Position numbers and translations under genes: made by a program. This document shows positions 8,341-17,031 of a DNA stretch of 17,671 nucleotides, in pieces (the stretch's first letter is position 1; each line of letters starts with the position of its first letter). Origin of the DNA: Polyrhizophydium stewartii (taxonomy: Eukaryota > Chytridiomycota > Chytridiomycetes > Rhizophydiales); contig JADGIZ010000261.1 in NCBI GenBank assembly GCA_027604665.1, positions 1 through 17,671 on the forward strand, given 5' to 3'. The notes beneath the pieces are model-generated. The model was not told the DNA's origin and ran no database searches. It saw only the letters and a program-made list of their open reading frames with translations.

Positions 8341-9212
8341 ATAATCTACGAAGCATAAAGTACAACATCTAAGTTGAGGGGGCAACCCCCAAGTCTCTTG
8401 TCAAATTATCAATTAGTGTATCTTTCTACTTTGGTTAGACGCACTAGATTGGTATCCTCGTTGTTTCATTCCATTTAATGTAGGGTACATGGCTAAATTG
8501 AGGCACAAAGGTCATCAATAAAATCCCCGATAACCAAGCATGATGACTTGCGGTTGATTTAGAGATCGTTACCCTTAGCTATGAAATATTGGCTTCTCCT
8601 TGAGTTATTAGAAAGTAAGATCTTTTATTAATCTAGAAACAACCATCTCCTTCAGTAAATCCTATAAACCAGAGCGCCTTGAAGGTCAATAAGCTCCGCT
8701 CTAGGGTTGTGGTAGAAGTAATACTCATATGTAGCTTCGGCCGAATTGACATCTCAACAGGTTGTTTGGTGACTGTCGTCTATTTATTTAGTAGATCAGC
8801 AATCTTCGGTTGTGCTTCTAATTGCTCACCTTATCTTTCATACTTACTTAATTAGATCCCTATGGTTCTTCATGTTTAGATTGACTACACTAGGACTAGC
8901 TAAAGTAGGTATTATACAATAAGCCAAATTGCTACATAGAATAGATGAAATATGTATCAACTGTATAATTCACTATATACTATTATTATTCCAATTAGAG
9001 ATAATTATCCTATAAAATCTAACGCGGTATAGGAAGAGGTAAGATTAAAGGCCGAATAGAGTAAGGTAGTGGAGAAAAAGGAAGTAACCCAAACTAAGTT
9101 GAGCAAAATTGATTTTGAAAATCGACGAAATCTTGTTGTTCCCGCTGTATTAATTGATTATTTGCAATTAGTTGATGCTAATCTAACTAAACTAATTTAT
9201 TAACTACGTGTA

Positions 9213-9241
9213 GGGCACCACGTCTAATTAGACGTGGTCCC
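9213..9241. repeat. 22-base perfect palindrome with GGG/CCC extension
   Basis: The left half ACCACGTCTAA (9217-9227) is exactly mirrored in 9228-9238. Beyond one unpaired C (9216), GGG (9213-9215) pairs with CCC (9239-9241). No loop bases are left over, so this is a cruciform-type palindrome and not a typical terminator. Confidence 0.8.
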
Positions 9242-9548
9242 GTTATAGTAGTCAGCTAATTGACAAAGAACCCACAATCTTTGAATTTGAAATCAATTCA
9301 ATTAGCTGCCTCCTATTGATGGGGTAAGATACGCTTTTTGAGCTTGCATGACATAATGATGAATTACTAAATTGTTATCTTTGATTTTGTTGTCATCCGC
9401 TATCGCTCTAGATCTCATATAATAGACTGATCTGATGTTGTGCCTAGCACTAGAGACTATCACACAATTTGAGAAAAGGATCAAGCTATTTATAAAAAGT
9501 AGGTAAACCAACTTAGCATTCACCAACTTTATCATGAATCTGTAATTA

Positions 9549-9564
9549 GGAGCGGCTCCGCCGC
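9549..9564 (+). repeat. GGAGC-type hairpin with GCGGC/GCCGC stem
   Basis: GGAGCGGCTCCGCCGC. The stem differs from the 31-46 copy by a compensated pair change. Confidence 0.8.
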
Positions 9565-9686
9565 GCACTGATTGACTATCTAATCATAGATTAAGAGGAT
9601 GCATGACATTATGAACCAACCTATAGGTTGGGCTGTCTACAAGAATTCCAAACACCAAGAATATTTCTTACTTTATCCCTCTTCAT

Positions 9687-9716
9687 CTTTTGGAGCAGGC
9701 ACTATTCACTATATAA
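9687..9716 (+). repeat. 30-base direct repeat, copy 1 (cox1-derived)
   Basis: Starts CTTTTGGAGCAGGCACTATT and matches 9900-9929 at 26 of 30 positions. The unit resembles the SSILGAINF..TI segment of cox1. It lies upstream of cox1 copy C in the same orientation. Confidence 0.6.
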
Positions 9717-9759
9717 TGATTAAATAGAGAAGAATAAATAGAAGAATAATTAGAAATAG

Positions 9760-10345
9760 CTTAGACCTAAATTGTTGTGCCTCGCTTTTCTTGCGTATCG
9801 CAGTATTTACGGTGCCACTCCTAGTGATCTAACAAACTTTATGATTCTCACTGATCGCGTAGCTTACCAATCATCATCACGTATTTACTATGCTTGCGTC
9901 TTTTGGAGCAAGCGCTATTTACTATCTAACCAGAGATGTGTTAATAGTGCAGAGTCAATTGACTAATTAAACCAAACACTAATTTAGGGTGTTTCGTCTA
10001 TCGCACTATTTGCTATTTAATGAGAAATGATAGATAAAATTATTGGTGTAACCTTATTTTTCATAGTTGTATTATGTCTTCCTGATCATATAAGAACTTC
10101 TCAAGTAAAAGACTAACTTAGCTGATAAGATAATAGTTTAGTTTTAATTGTATATACTATAGAAGGTTATCTAATGGTAAATTCCTTTAGTTAGAGGAGT
10201 CAGGACAATTGAAATTTGACAATGGTCAAAACTGAAATTCTCGCTCTGCTGCTATTTTTCCAGGTTTTGGCAAACTAATTGATTAGGTTTGGAATCATCA
10301 ATATGGAGTTATAGAGTTTCGGTCTATCCTTTTTATCTTACATAT
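9760..10345 (+). pseudogene. cox1: cox1 remnant, copy C (VYPPL to PGFG and beyond)
   Basis: Central part of cytochrome oxidase subunit 1. TATTTACGGTGCCACTCC (about 9803) resembles VYPPLS. GTCTTTTGGAGCAAGCGC (about 9898) resembles SSILGAIN, at the expected distance of about 100 bases. TTTAATGAGAAATG (about 10017) resembles IFNMRAP. ACCTTATTTTTC (about 10050) resembles LPLFVW. GGTCAAAACTGAAATT (about 10223) resembles GHPEVY. TTCCAGGTTTTGG (10258-10270) is an exact-looking PGFG block. From NMR to PGFG the distance is about 240 bases, as in intact cox1. An extra stretch of about 90 bases repeats the AINF..TIF segment (9912 and 10003). The 64-codon frame at 9772-9966 is a surviving piece. Confidence 0.52.
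9900..9929 (+). repeat. 30-base direct repeat, copy 2, with a partial third copy at 10003
   Basis: CTTTTGGAGCAAGCGCTATT and the ten bases that follow match 9687-9716 at 26 of 30 positions. A shorter relative, GCACTATTTGCTATTTAA, starts at 10003. The spacing suggests local duplication inside the cox1 remnant. Confidence 0.6.
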
Positions 10346-10363
10346 TTCATCTAGATCTCCTGA

Positions 10364-10378
10364 GCAACCAGAGGTTGC
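10364..10378 (+). repeat. GCAACC-AGA-GGTTGC hairpin
   Basis: Third copy of the GCAACC/GGTTGC stem. The loop here is AGA. Confidence 0.75.
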
Positions 10379-10507
10379 CTATTCTAATTAGATTAATAAT
10401 TCGTGTTATAATAATCACCTCAGAACTCAAACTCAAATTATTTAGCAGTTTAAGATAAGTAGATATTAAGAGTTATTAATGACTAAAAATTAGGACGAGA
10501 TAAAAGG

Positions 10508-10524
10508 TCGAACCTCTGGTTCGA
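10508..10524. repeat. TCGAACC-TCT-GGTTCGA hairpin
   Basis: Shares the AACC-NNN-GGTT core with the GCAACC family but has a different, still perfectly paired, outer stem. Confidence 0.7.
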
Positions 10525-10678
10525 TTACATGTTATGAATATTCCATTGACATGTTATGATGAAAACTAACCTTAAAAAATTAGGAAAATCTGGTTATGGA
10601 GTTGAGAAGTATTGAAAATCATACTTCATAAACGTTACAAAATAATCATTTTATATGTTTGACTTTTCCTTTCTTGAA

Positions 10679-10722
10679 GCGGTCCGTTCCTATAAAAGCG
10701 GCTTGAGCCGCGGAAGGACCGC
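10679..10722 (+). repeat. two-level hairpin in GC cluster
   Basis: The outer stem is GCGGTCC (10679-10685) with GGACCGC (10716-10722), extended by TTCC with GGAA. It encloses a one-sided TATAAAA internal loop and an inner hairpin GCGGCT-TG-AGCCGC (10698-10711). This is the most elaborate fold in the window. It could be a mobile double-hairpin element like those described in some fungal mitochondria, but I do not recognise a known family. Confidence 0.75.
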
Positions 10723-10730
10723 GTCCATAT

Positions 10731-10798
10731 CCCCCATCGGAGGGGGGGCGGAGCGACTCCGTCGCGCACGCTAGCCCCGGTGGGCAACCGTAGGTTGC
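10731..10798 (+). repeat. hairpin run: C5/G5, GGAGC-type, GCAACC-type
   Basis: CCCCC-ATCGGA-GGGGG begins at 10731. It is followed by GGAGCGACTCCGTCGC (10750-10765), identical to the copies at 31 and 115, and GCAACC-GTA-GGTTGC (10784-10798). Members of both hairpin families therefore occur side by side. Confidence 0.8.
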
Positions 10799-11119
10799 TT
10801 AATCGATCTTAGGTGCGCTTTGGGGCCTCAATTAACACGACAACCTATAGCAAATATGAGAAAGGAGGTAAATGATAAAAATAAGTATTGGGATTATATC
10901 GTCTGGTCTCCCTGCTAGTCAGAAATAACAATACTACAACACATTTAAATACTTTGTTGATTCTCTTATTGTTAGTTTATTAGTAGATTTAATCTGAACT
11001 AACTATTTGCCCAATCTAAAGTTTCCCTATTTACAAATTGATTAACGGGACGGAGTCCCTTATAATCTCTTAAGAGATTGCTAATGGTACCCTTTCAGAC
11101 ATCTTCCAATTATTAAACA

Positions 11120-11400
11120 ACCACAAAATTCCCTTGGCTCTGTTACGACTTGGTTCATGATACTAGACCAGAACCCTATTTTATCCAATTCTAATCGGAT
11201 TTCCTTAATGTGTAGTTGATTACGACCATAAAAGCAATCCATCGATCTCTTGATCGATTAAGTTGATTCCTGCAAACCATAGGAACTAGAGTGATATTGA
11301 CTATAACACTCAAATAGTGTAAGATAGCACCAACAAGAGGAGTGTAAATAAGTATCAGGACAGTGTTAATCATAGGTAAATTCTCCCTGGTGTAATCAGA
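11120..11400 (-). pseudogene. rns: small-subunit rRNA 3'-end remnant
   Basis: On the minus strand, AAGTCGTAACA (about 11155-11145) is an exact copy of the universal 3'-end word of small-subunit rRNA. It is followed by sequence similar to the AAGG..GAACCTGTGGTTG tail. About 200 bases upstream, CTTATTTACACTCCTC (about 11350) resembles CTTGTACACACCGCCC, preceded by GATTAACAC, which resembles GTGAATACG. The expected order is kept. A possible AAACTCAAAGGAATTGA-like word lies near 11490. The second copy of this gene is on the plus strand at 15832-17200. Confidence 0.35.
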
Positions 11401-11900
11401 GCGCCCAAGGACGCAAAGGCATTAAATATTAAAACTCAATTTTCATGGATGGCTTCCTGGCCATGAATAAAATAGGTTAAATAAAGGTACTCAATTCGCT
11501 TTAAACTTCCTTTTACTTCTTCTAACTAATTGAGCATGTTAATAAATATCTTAATTTAGCTAATATAGAAGCATGGCCAAATTAACAAAGAGAATAGGGA
11601 CCAAAGGTCCTTACTATTAGGACACCTAGAACAAGTTGAGAAAGACAGACTACTAGTAGAAAACAAGAAGCCGAACAGGTGTGCCAATAAAACCCATGCG
11701 CGACATTGTACGGAACCAAGCGTTGCAGAGCAACCAAGTCTTGAGAAAACAGGCGTCCGTAGGGAAGACCATGGATATTCCAAAAGATAGAGATGTAGTT
11801 ATATAAAAGAATGTAGGCCATGGTGTCACTACTATTTAGAATGAGTCGCTAGGAGCCGCTCCCAATCCCTTAATTATGTAGTCGCACATAGTGCGATTTA
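11401..11900. other. Weak cob-like stretch on the minus strand, otherwise unassigned
   Basis: Between 11835 and 11640, minus-strand words such as ATGGCCTACATTC, CTATCTTTTGGAAT and CAAGACTTGGTTG lie in the order of the cytochrome b segment MATAF..MSFWGA..GQDLV. Two overlapping frames of 75 and 79 codons (11556-11783 and 11582-11821) cover this region. Neither alone looks like a complete protein. A reversed partial GGAGC-type hairpin lies at 11852-11863, and TCGCAC-ATA-GTGCGA at 11882-11896. The cob reading is tentative. Confidence 0.2.
11882..11896. repeat. TCGCAC-ATA-GTGCGA hairpin
   Basis: Perfect 6-bp stem with a 3-nt loop. Confidence 0.7.
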
Positions 11901-12659
11901 TTTATTTAGTTTCGTATTAATCATGAGCTGTTTCTATTTGGAGCATCTAATGGGTTATTGGATCATTTTATCAGTTTATAATAAACAGGTAAATCTCTAA
12001 ATTATTGAGGTGATGCTGGTGGCTTAGAGGATTCCTAGTTTAAAAACAGTTAGGATAACTGGGTTTTCACATCAGCCTTTCCATGACTTGGTCATTTTGA
12101 TAATAAAAGCCTTAATATAGTTTAGCACTAAAAAGATATTGGATTAGCTGTCGACAAAGTTGGGCGGTTAGATGGGATATGGATAAATTTATAAAAGAAA
12201 AATCATATAAGATCGACTTGAGTCGATTACAAAAAATAGATTGGGCTAACTACAGTTAGCTAATTTAGTTAATGGTCAATTTCTTGCTCCATTTTTAATA
12301 ATCACAACCGCAGCGGAGCGGTCGCGACGTAGATCGCCTTGGTTATATGGATTAATAGATGCAAATGGTCATTTAGTAAGATTAGAATAAGTAATTTAAC
12401 AATTGCTCTATTAGATCGACAATTAGGATAAATACTTGAGCACGTCTTAATCTAATAGAGTCCTGGAATGGTTGAATTGAACTATCTATATAGCCAATAG
12501 TCTTGTGCTTATCACAACCAAAAAAGAAGTAAAACCCAAAGTTTCTCTTAGAAAGGTACCCGAGGGAGCATTCAATAAACCTTTAATCGATAGCTGCGGA
12601 TTGTCCGACTTACTTCAAACGGCGATAACCCGATTTGTATAGCCGCGCGCCAAGGGAGA
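11901..12659. other. No recognised gene; two adjacent hairpins
   Basis: ATCGACT-TG-AGTCGAT (12212-12227) and GCTAACT-AC-AGTTAGC (12245-12260) are perfect 7-bp hairpins 17 bases apart. A GC-rich patch at 12307-12338 contains GCAGCGGAGC, the reverse complement of half of the 7670 hairpin. No gene was recognised. Confidence 0.45.
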
Positions 12660-13250
12660 GTCCTTGCAATTTGACAATTGGGGATGTCAGGAGCTCTGTA
12701 CACTAGGTAACGTATCAGATGGTTCTCTGTTTTAACAGTCGACGGCATCATATAACATTCGTGTAAGCCTTAGTGTTGCATGTGTGTGGCATGTAGGTTT
12801 GACATGGGGAGCTATAGAACTATGTATTTCAACAGGTACTGAGCATTTGTATGAAATCAGCCCCAAGCTGGTTTGGATATTTAGCTGACGCAAACATTGG
12901 TCTATATGTTCTTTACCCACTAAATCTTTGAATAATCGCTTTGTATTTGGGTAAATCGGCCGTATTATAAGATAACTGAGCCCTGGTCATCTTTAACCTT
13001 AGCTCCGGACCCTTACATCTCTCCAATTTAGTACCACCCCCCTAAAGGGCTTTGGCATAGCATATCTTGAAATCTTTGTATTTTCTGATCCGTAATATTA
13101 TGGCAGACCCTGCATATTTAGATCAAAATCCTATGAACCAGATGGTTGATTAATGGCATTCGAATTAGACATGTTGAGAGTCTAATGTCAAGTTGACAAT
13201 CATTTTAGGCTAAATGGGTGGTTCGAATATCACCCCCTGGGGTAATTATC
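12660..13250 (+). pseudogene. cob: cob (cytochrome b) remnant, copy B
   Basis: Blocks follow the order of cytochrome b. GTAACGTATCAGATGGTTCT (12707) resembles RDVNYGWL. ACGGCATCATATAACATT (12743) resembles NGASFFFI. TGCATGTGTGTGGCATGTAG with GGAGCTATAGAACT (about 12777-12821) resembles the haem-helix segment MHIGRGLYYGSYKTP. ATGAAATCAGCC..GGATATTTAGC (about 12850-12885) resembles MMTAFMGYVLP. TTTGTATTTTCTGATCCG (13076) resembles FVFYAPN. AAAATCCTATGAACCAG (13124) resembles ANPMVTP. The frame is lost repeatedly. It stands upstream of a cox1 remnant in the same direction, as a cob-cox1-rns order would predict. Copy A at 5695 covers only the C-terminal half. Confidence 0.47.
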
Positions 13251-13469
13251 TTCCAAGATTCTGATGGTATTAAGGGAAGCCGCTCATTCAGGCTAGAAAG
13301 ATCAGCGCATTCTAGGGCTAAGACGTGCTTCACCCACTTCTTCCAGAGTATTTAGGTGGGCAAGATACATGTCGAAAGCCTAGGCAAAGTCATCCTAGAG
13401 ATGTTCAAAAATACTCCTTTCCCTGGGTGATCGTCATACTGAGGCAATTTGCTAGAAAGAAACGTCGCC

Positions 13470-14480
13470 ATCGTAAAAAGCTTGTCAATCTTATGATATG
13501 ATGTGCCTTGAAAGAGTAAGGCTAGAGGGGGACTTGATCTGACCACTTCAATACCATAGACAGATCACATAAGCCAAAAGTTGGCCCTAGCCACAAGATA
13601 TTAATCTCAAAATATTGAATCAATGCGACCAATGTTTTCTTAACTTTGACGGATGAACTACCAGTGGTTGGTCTTGATCTTTATTCGCAGCTCTCTTTCT
13701 CGAGTTCAACGGATTATCTGGGATCACACGACATGTTTGCTGGCGATCCCGATATTTCCAGATCTGGCGCTATCAAAGAATCTTTGGTTCACCTCTAGTC
13801 TGATTTGCTCCCTGCCTTTGGATTTGTTTCAAAGGCAATAAGAGGCGGCAAAATGTCCAGTCGAAAGATCAACATTTCTCATTTGACGGTGATTCTTATT
13901 TCACCCCTTCTTCACCTTGGCCTAGATTCGGTAATGGGCACCTAGGGGTAAATGAGCTCCCAAGGGGTGATGTGTTGACAAACCTCGGACCAAAGGCTAG
14001 ACGTCGATGGCTCTTGAAGAGTTGACAATCTCATATATCCAGTGGCTATAATATAAGATTCTCCCAAGCCTCTTGGGTTGACGATAATGGCTAAAGGAGG
14101 GTCAAGCCAAACCCGAAGCATCGCGATCTACGAGGGTGCTTTGCGGTTTCCAAAGATCTTGATTTGAGAGTTCAATGCCATCTCTTATTCTCCTTATTCT
14201 TGGCTTTGCTCTTTATCTATTGACCACTGCTACTCTACATGAATACCCTGACATGTTGAAGGGCAATTAATAGTAGACTTTAACTAGGGAATATTGATCT
14301 CTCTTGTGTGGGTACAGGCGACGTAGGTGCAGCGGCTAAAGATTAGTATAGTAGCATAAAACAGTTGGGTTTAGGAATTAAAGCCTCTTTGACCCTAAGT
14401 TACATGCATTTTCTACGATGACAGCTGCGACAATCGAGGGTTGGACAATAAGCTGGAAACCAATAAAGCTTATGGTGATA
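13470..14480 (+). pseudogene. cox1: cox1 remnant, copy B
   Basis: GCCCTAGCCACAAG (13583) resembles the LARPG block, and AATGTTTTCTTAACTTT (13630) resembles YNVLIT. GATCCCGATATTTCC (about 13745) resembles APDMAFP. TCTTTGGTTCACCTCTAGTC (13781) and TGATTTGCTCCCTG (13801) resemble FWLLPPSLILLL. CCTTCTTCACCTTGG (about 13906) resembles SLHLAG. AATGAGCTCCCAAGGGGTGA (13951) resembles NMRAPGMT. TTATTCTCCTTATTCTTGGC (about 14185) resembles YILILPGFG. TTGTGTGGG (14304-14312) resembles IVW. TAGCATAAAACAGTTGGG..ATTAAAG (about 14350-14383) resembles the AVPTGIK block. Distances between most blocks agree with cox1 to within tens of bases, over about 1 kb. It is markedly GC-richer than copy A. The downstream end meets the LAGLIDADG remnant, so an intron boundary may lie near 14480. 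Confidence 0.55.
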
Positions 14481-14498
14481 GTAATAAGAAAAGAATAG

Positions 14499-14951
14499 TC
14501 AATCGCCATTGATGATGCTGACGGTTATGTTGATTTCTCTTTGCTACAGACTAGTTCACTTGATCCAATCAATGTTGGAACGTCTGCATCGCGGTCTCAC
14601 GGAGGGGTCAACAGCCAGCGGGATGAAAGTTCTCCTCAAGCTCTATCGCCTAAGGATCACCATCAAGAAATGTTCCGTTGCCAATTCTCAATTGAGAGCG
14701 AGCTATTAACATACGAATCTTCATTATTACTTGAGGGGTCTATTAGGTACCACGCTCGCACCGAGTACCTCATTCCTTTGACTACGGTTACCCGCCAGTG
14801 CCTCTACTTACCGCATCTAACATGGCTCAAGGTCCGAGGTTTGATGGGACTACAATAATCTGAAGCAATCGTAGGATTTTCCGATGGTGATGGGACTATT
14901 TTCAAATCTAAATATCACAATATTAGGCAAAATAAGTCTAAGAGAATATAA
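14499..14951 (+). pseudogene. LAGLIDADG homing endonuclease remnant
   Basis: LAGLIDADG endonucleases are encoded in group I introns and cut intron-less alleles. A single reading frame is open from 14499, contains IAIDDADGYVDFSL (motif 1, about 14502-14543; the DADGY core is intact), stops once (TAA, 14856-14858) and continues in the same frame with IVGFSDGDGTIF (motif 2, about 14868-14903) until TAA at 14949. The two motifs are about 119 codons apart, a normal spacing for two-motif members. The acidic residue at the active-site position is present in both. The position directly after the cox1 remnant fits a cox1 intron. The 105-codon frame at 14541-14858 is the middle of this gene. No intact start is visible. 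Confidence 0.5.
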
Positions 14952-15389
14952 ACAACCATTGGTGCCAAGAATGTGTGAATTCTTGAAATTAGATAATAAA
15001 CCAACTTCAACTCATTTCAAAGGTATTCCTTAGTTATACGATCCGTGACCACTAGCCCATTCGAATAAGTCAATTTGACCCGTAGGGGTCGATATAAAGG
15101 CGTCTCGCCCTTCAATTCAGGCATGCCTTTTTAAGGTAGAGTCGGCCCCCTGGGGGGCGACTCCCCGCTACGCGGTGAGTCTATTGGAAAATCAACACTA
15201 ATCGTAAGTGTAGGACTTTCATTTGAATTCCTTTATAATCATAGCTATTCTACGAATCTGTATCAGAAGCGTCCAATATGACATTTTAGATGTAATGGTC
15301 AATGAGTAGTGGTTCGAGTTTAGAAATCCCATTTCTCCTGACGGTCTCTTAAGATAATTGTCTACCAGGGACTCTTTTAAGGGGAACCA
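14952..15389. other. Probable intron tail, no further gene recognised
   Basis: No coding similarity was recognised. Hairpins include GACCC-GTAG-GGGTC (15077-15090), a CCCCC/GGGGG pair near 15148 and CCGC-TAC-GCGG near 15165. If the LAGLIDADG remnant belongs to a group I intron, its 3' core should lie here, but I could not identify the P and R elements by eye. Confidence 0.35.
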
Positions 15390-15500
15390 GTCAAGAGGAT
15401 TTAGTTCATGTTCCCTCTGTATGCTTCCCTTTGCACGATTATCCTTGCAGGTTCAGCCCGAGTGCGCAATCTACGATGTGTGATTTTTGAAGTAGAGGGT
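15390..15500 (+). pseudogene. cox1: possible cox1 3' exon remnant (copy B)
   Basis: CATGTTCCCTCTGTATGC (about 15407) followed by CCTTGCAGGTTCAGCCCGAG (15444-15463) resembles the cox1 segment FFPMHFLGLAGMPRR. It has the right order and orientation to be the exon downstream of the LAGLIDADG remnant. Only about 35 codons are suggested and the rest of the exon is not visible. Confidence 0.23.
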
Positions 15501-15831
15501 CTCTAGAATGAGCAATCTAAGATTGCCGATTCGTTTACCCGAATTTCACCATTTTACCACATTATTCCTTTAGATATATTGCAATATTATCTTGAATCGT
15601 TAGAATATTTAGAGAATTCTTGAACTTGAGAGTTTCTGACATAAACCCCAAAACAAAGATCCGAATCGAATCAGATTTAGGTAGCTCCGCGATTAAATAG
15701 GATAAATATCTTTGGGTCATAGGCATGCTATACTCATTTGCCCCAGGGATAAAGTTTTAGATAAAGAAGAAGTTCTTACAAGGATTCCGAATTTATATAA
15801 GATTCCTGATTGTTTGTACATGCCGGACACA
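15501..15831. other. No recognised gene between cox1 and rns remnants
   Basis: This contains the hairpin GCAATC-TAA-GATTGC (15512-15526). Nothing else was recognised. Confidence 0.4.
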
Positions 15832-15981
15832 AGAGTTTGATAACATGTGTTGCCTGTGCTTATTGTTTGCTAGCTGGTTTAGTCTTCATTTTACAGTCTA
15901 TACTAGGGCTGTTACTAGGAGAGGGCTCACATCCAAATGGCTTGCTAAATAAGAACTAGGTAATATAGCATAAGATTTCCA

Positions 15982-15996
15982 ATCAACTAAGTTGAT
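15982..15996. repeat. ATCAACT-A-AGTTGAT hairpin
   Basis: Perfect 7-bp stem with a 1-nt loop, inside the 5' part of the rns remnant. Confidence 0.65.
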
Positions 15997-17018
15997 GGAT
16001 TCTAGAAATGGATGATTTACTTGAAATTAGATGAATGAAAAATAATGGATCTCAAAAATTATTACAATTATCTGGGCTAATTACAGATCTTCTGCTGCAC
16101 TTTAGACCGTGATTCTTATCATTTTGAATAATCCGAGTTATTAAGAACTTTTATAGGAAAATTGCGATAAGCACGCCCACCATATACTCGAGCGGGCGCT
16201 CATTCTCGTTTCAACTCTCTCACATTGTGACTCAATGGGCTAGTTGCTTGGGGACCAAAGACCGCTTGGTGCTGATTCTAAACCGGATTTGTCTTTGGAT
16301 ATGACCGTGCGCATAATAAATCCTAAAAAGATTAGTTAGTGAGAGTCTTGTTGTGAATTCTCCAGCTTGGTCAAACGAAGAATGTTTCTAGTTATTTCAT
16401 TCAAATGCACCCATTGACAACGAGGTGGCCATTGGGCTATCGCCTCCTTGAGAGTCCCAAATACCACGATAATTCTTTAATCCCATTTTTCCCTGGAATT
16501 TCTTTTGATTGCGCATCTGATGGTCGGATTGAGAAACTAAGCGTAGCGCTATGCTCACCAAGAAGCATAACATCTGGAAGTTGTAGCGACATGAAGGACG
16601 CTCTCACTCACGTTAGCTTCATTTCCAATATGGCTATAGTACAAATATCTCGGGCGCAGTGGTAAGGGTCTGTGGAAATATGGGTCATCCGGTAGAATGC
16701 GATGCCAGCTACGATCGAGGCAGACCTATCAGTGGGTTCATGGTGGTCGTTTAATTCGTCCGACAATAAAACACTCCAAGTCCGTCTCTATAATGACGAG
16801 CTTAGCTATCCCTCGAGCCGTGTCACAGAGATTGACACACTTAGGGATCCTAAGAGACAATGTCCTATACTAATTCTCAAGATCAAATTGGTCTGGGGGT
16901 CTTGAAGTCCAATCGAATTTGGAGATCAAGCTCTTTACGGGGGGCTATCCTGAAAAGGTCCGATATTCAAGCCTAAATCTCTTAGTACCAAGAATATCAC
17001 AGACTTCTAAAACTCGGA

Positions 17019-17031
17019 GGGCCTCCGGCCC
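17019..17031. repeat. GGGCC-TCC-GGCCC hairpin inside rns remnant
   Basis: Perfect 5-bp GC stem with loop TCC, the same loop as in the GGAGC-type family. Confidence 0.7.

Larger units (their letters stand above)
8341..9686. other. No recognised gene; several palindromes
   Basis: No gene was recognised. A GGGGG-CAA-CCCCC hairpin flanked by TTG and CAA lies at 8378-8390, a long palindrome at 9213-9241 and a GGAGC-type hairpin at 9549-9564. An 88-codon minus-strand frame at 9302-9568 runs through that hairpin and has no motif, so I treat it as chance. CCAACCTATAGGTTGG (9616-9631) is a perfect palindrome. Confidence 0.45.
10346..11119. other. No recognised gene; hairpin-rich
   Basis: No gene was recognised. 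Hairpins here are GCAACC-AGA-GGTTGC (10364-10378), TCGAACC-TCT-GGTTCGA (10508-10524), the cluster 10679-10798, GGGAC-GGA-GTCCC (11047-11059) and an AATCTCTTAAGAGATT palindrome near 11067. Confidence 0.45.

Noticed and set aside
9302..9568. 88-codon minus-strand frame
   Set aside because: It begins inside a repeat hairpin, has no motif and has the length expected by chance.
13150..13240. tRNA-like fold with a GGTTCGAAT word and a CATTT/AAATG arm
   Set aside because: The anticodon loop would have six bases, the T stem is bulged and no acceptor stem pairs. The region also lies within the cob copy B remnant.
14541..14858. 105-codon frame as a stand-alone gene, the longest in the window
   Set aside because: Its frame continues upstream into DADGY and downstream past one stop into GFSDGDG. 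It is the middle of the endonuclease remnant and has no credible start of its own.
16405..16905. 86- and 67-codon plus-strand frames
   Set aside because: Both lie over the small-subunit rRNA remnant, whose conserved words explain the sequence.
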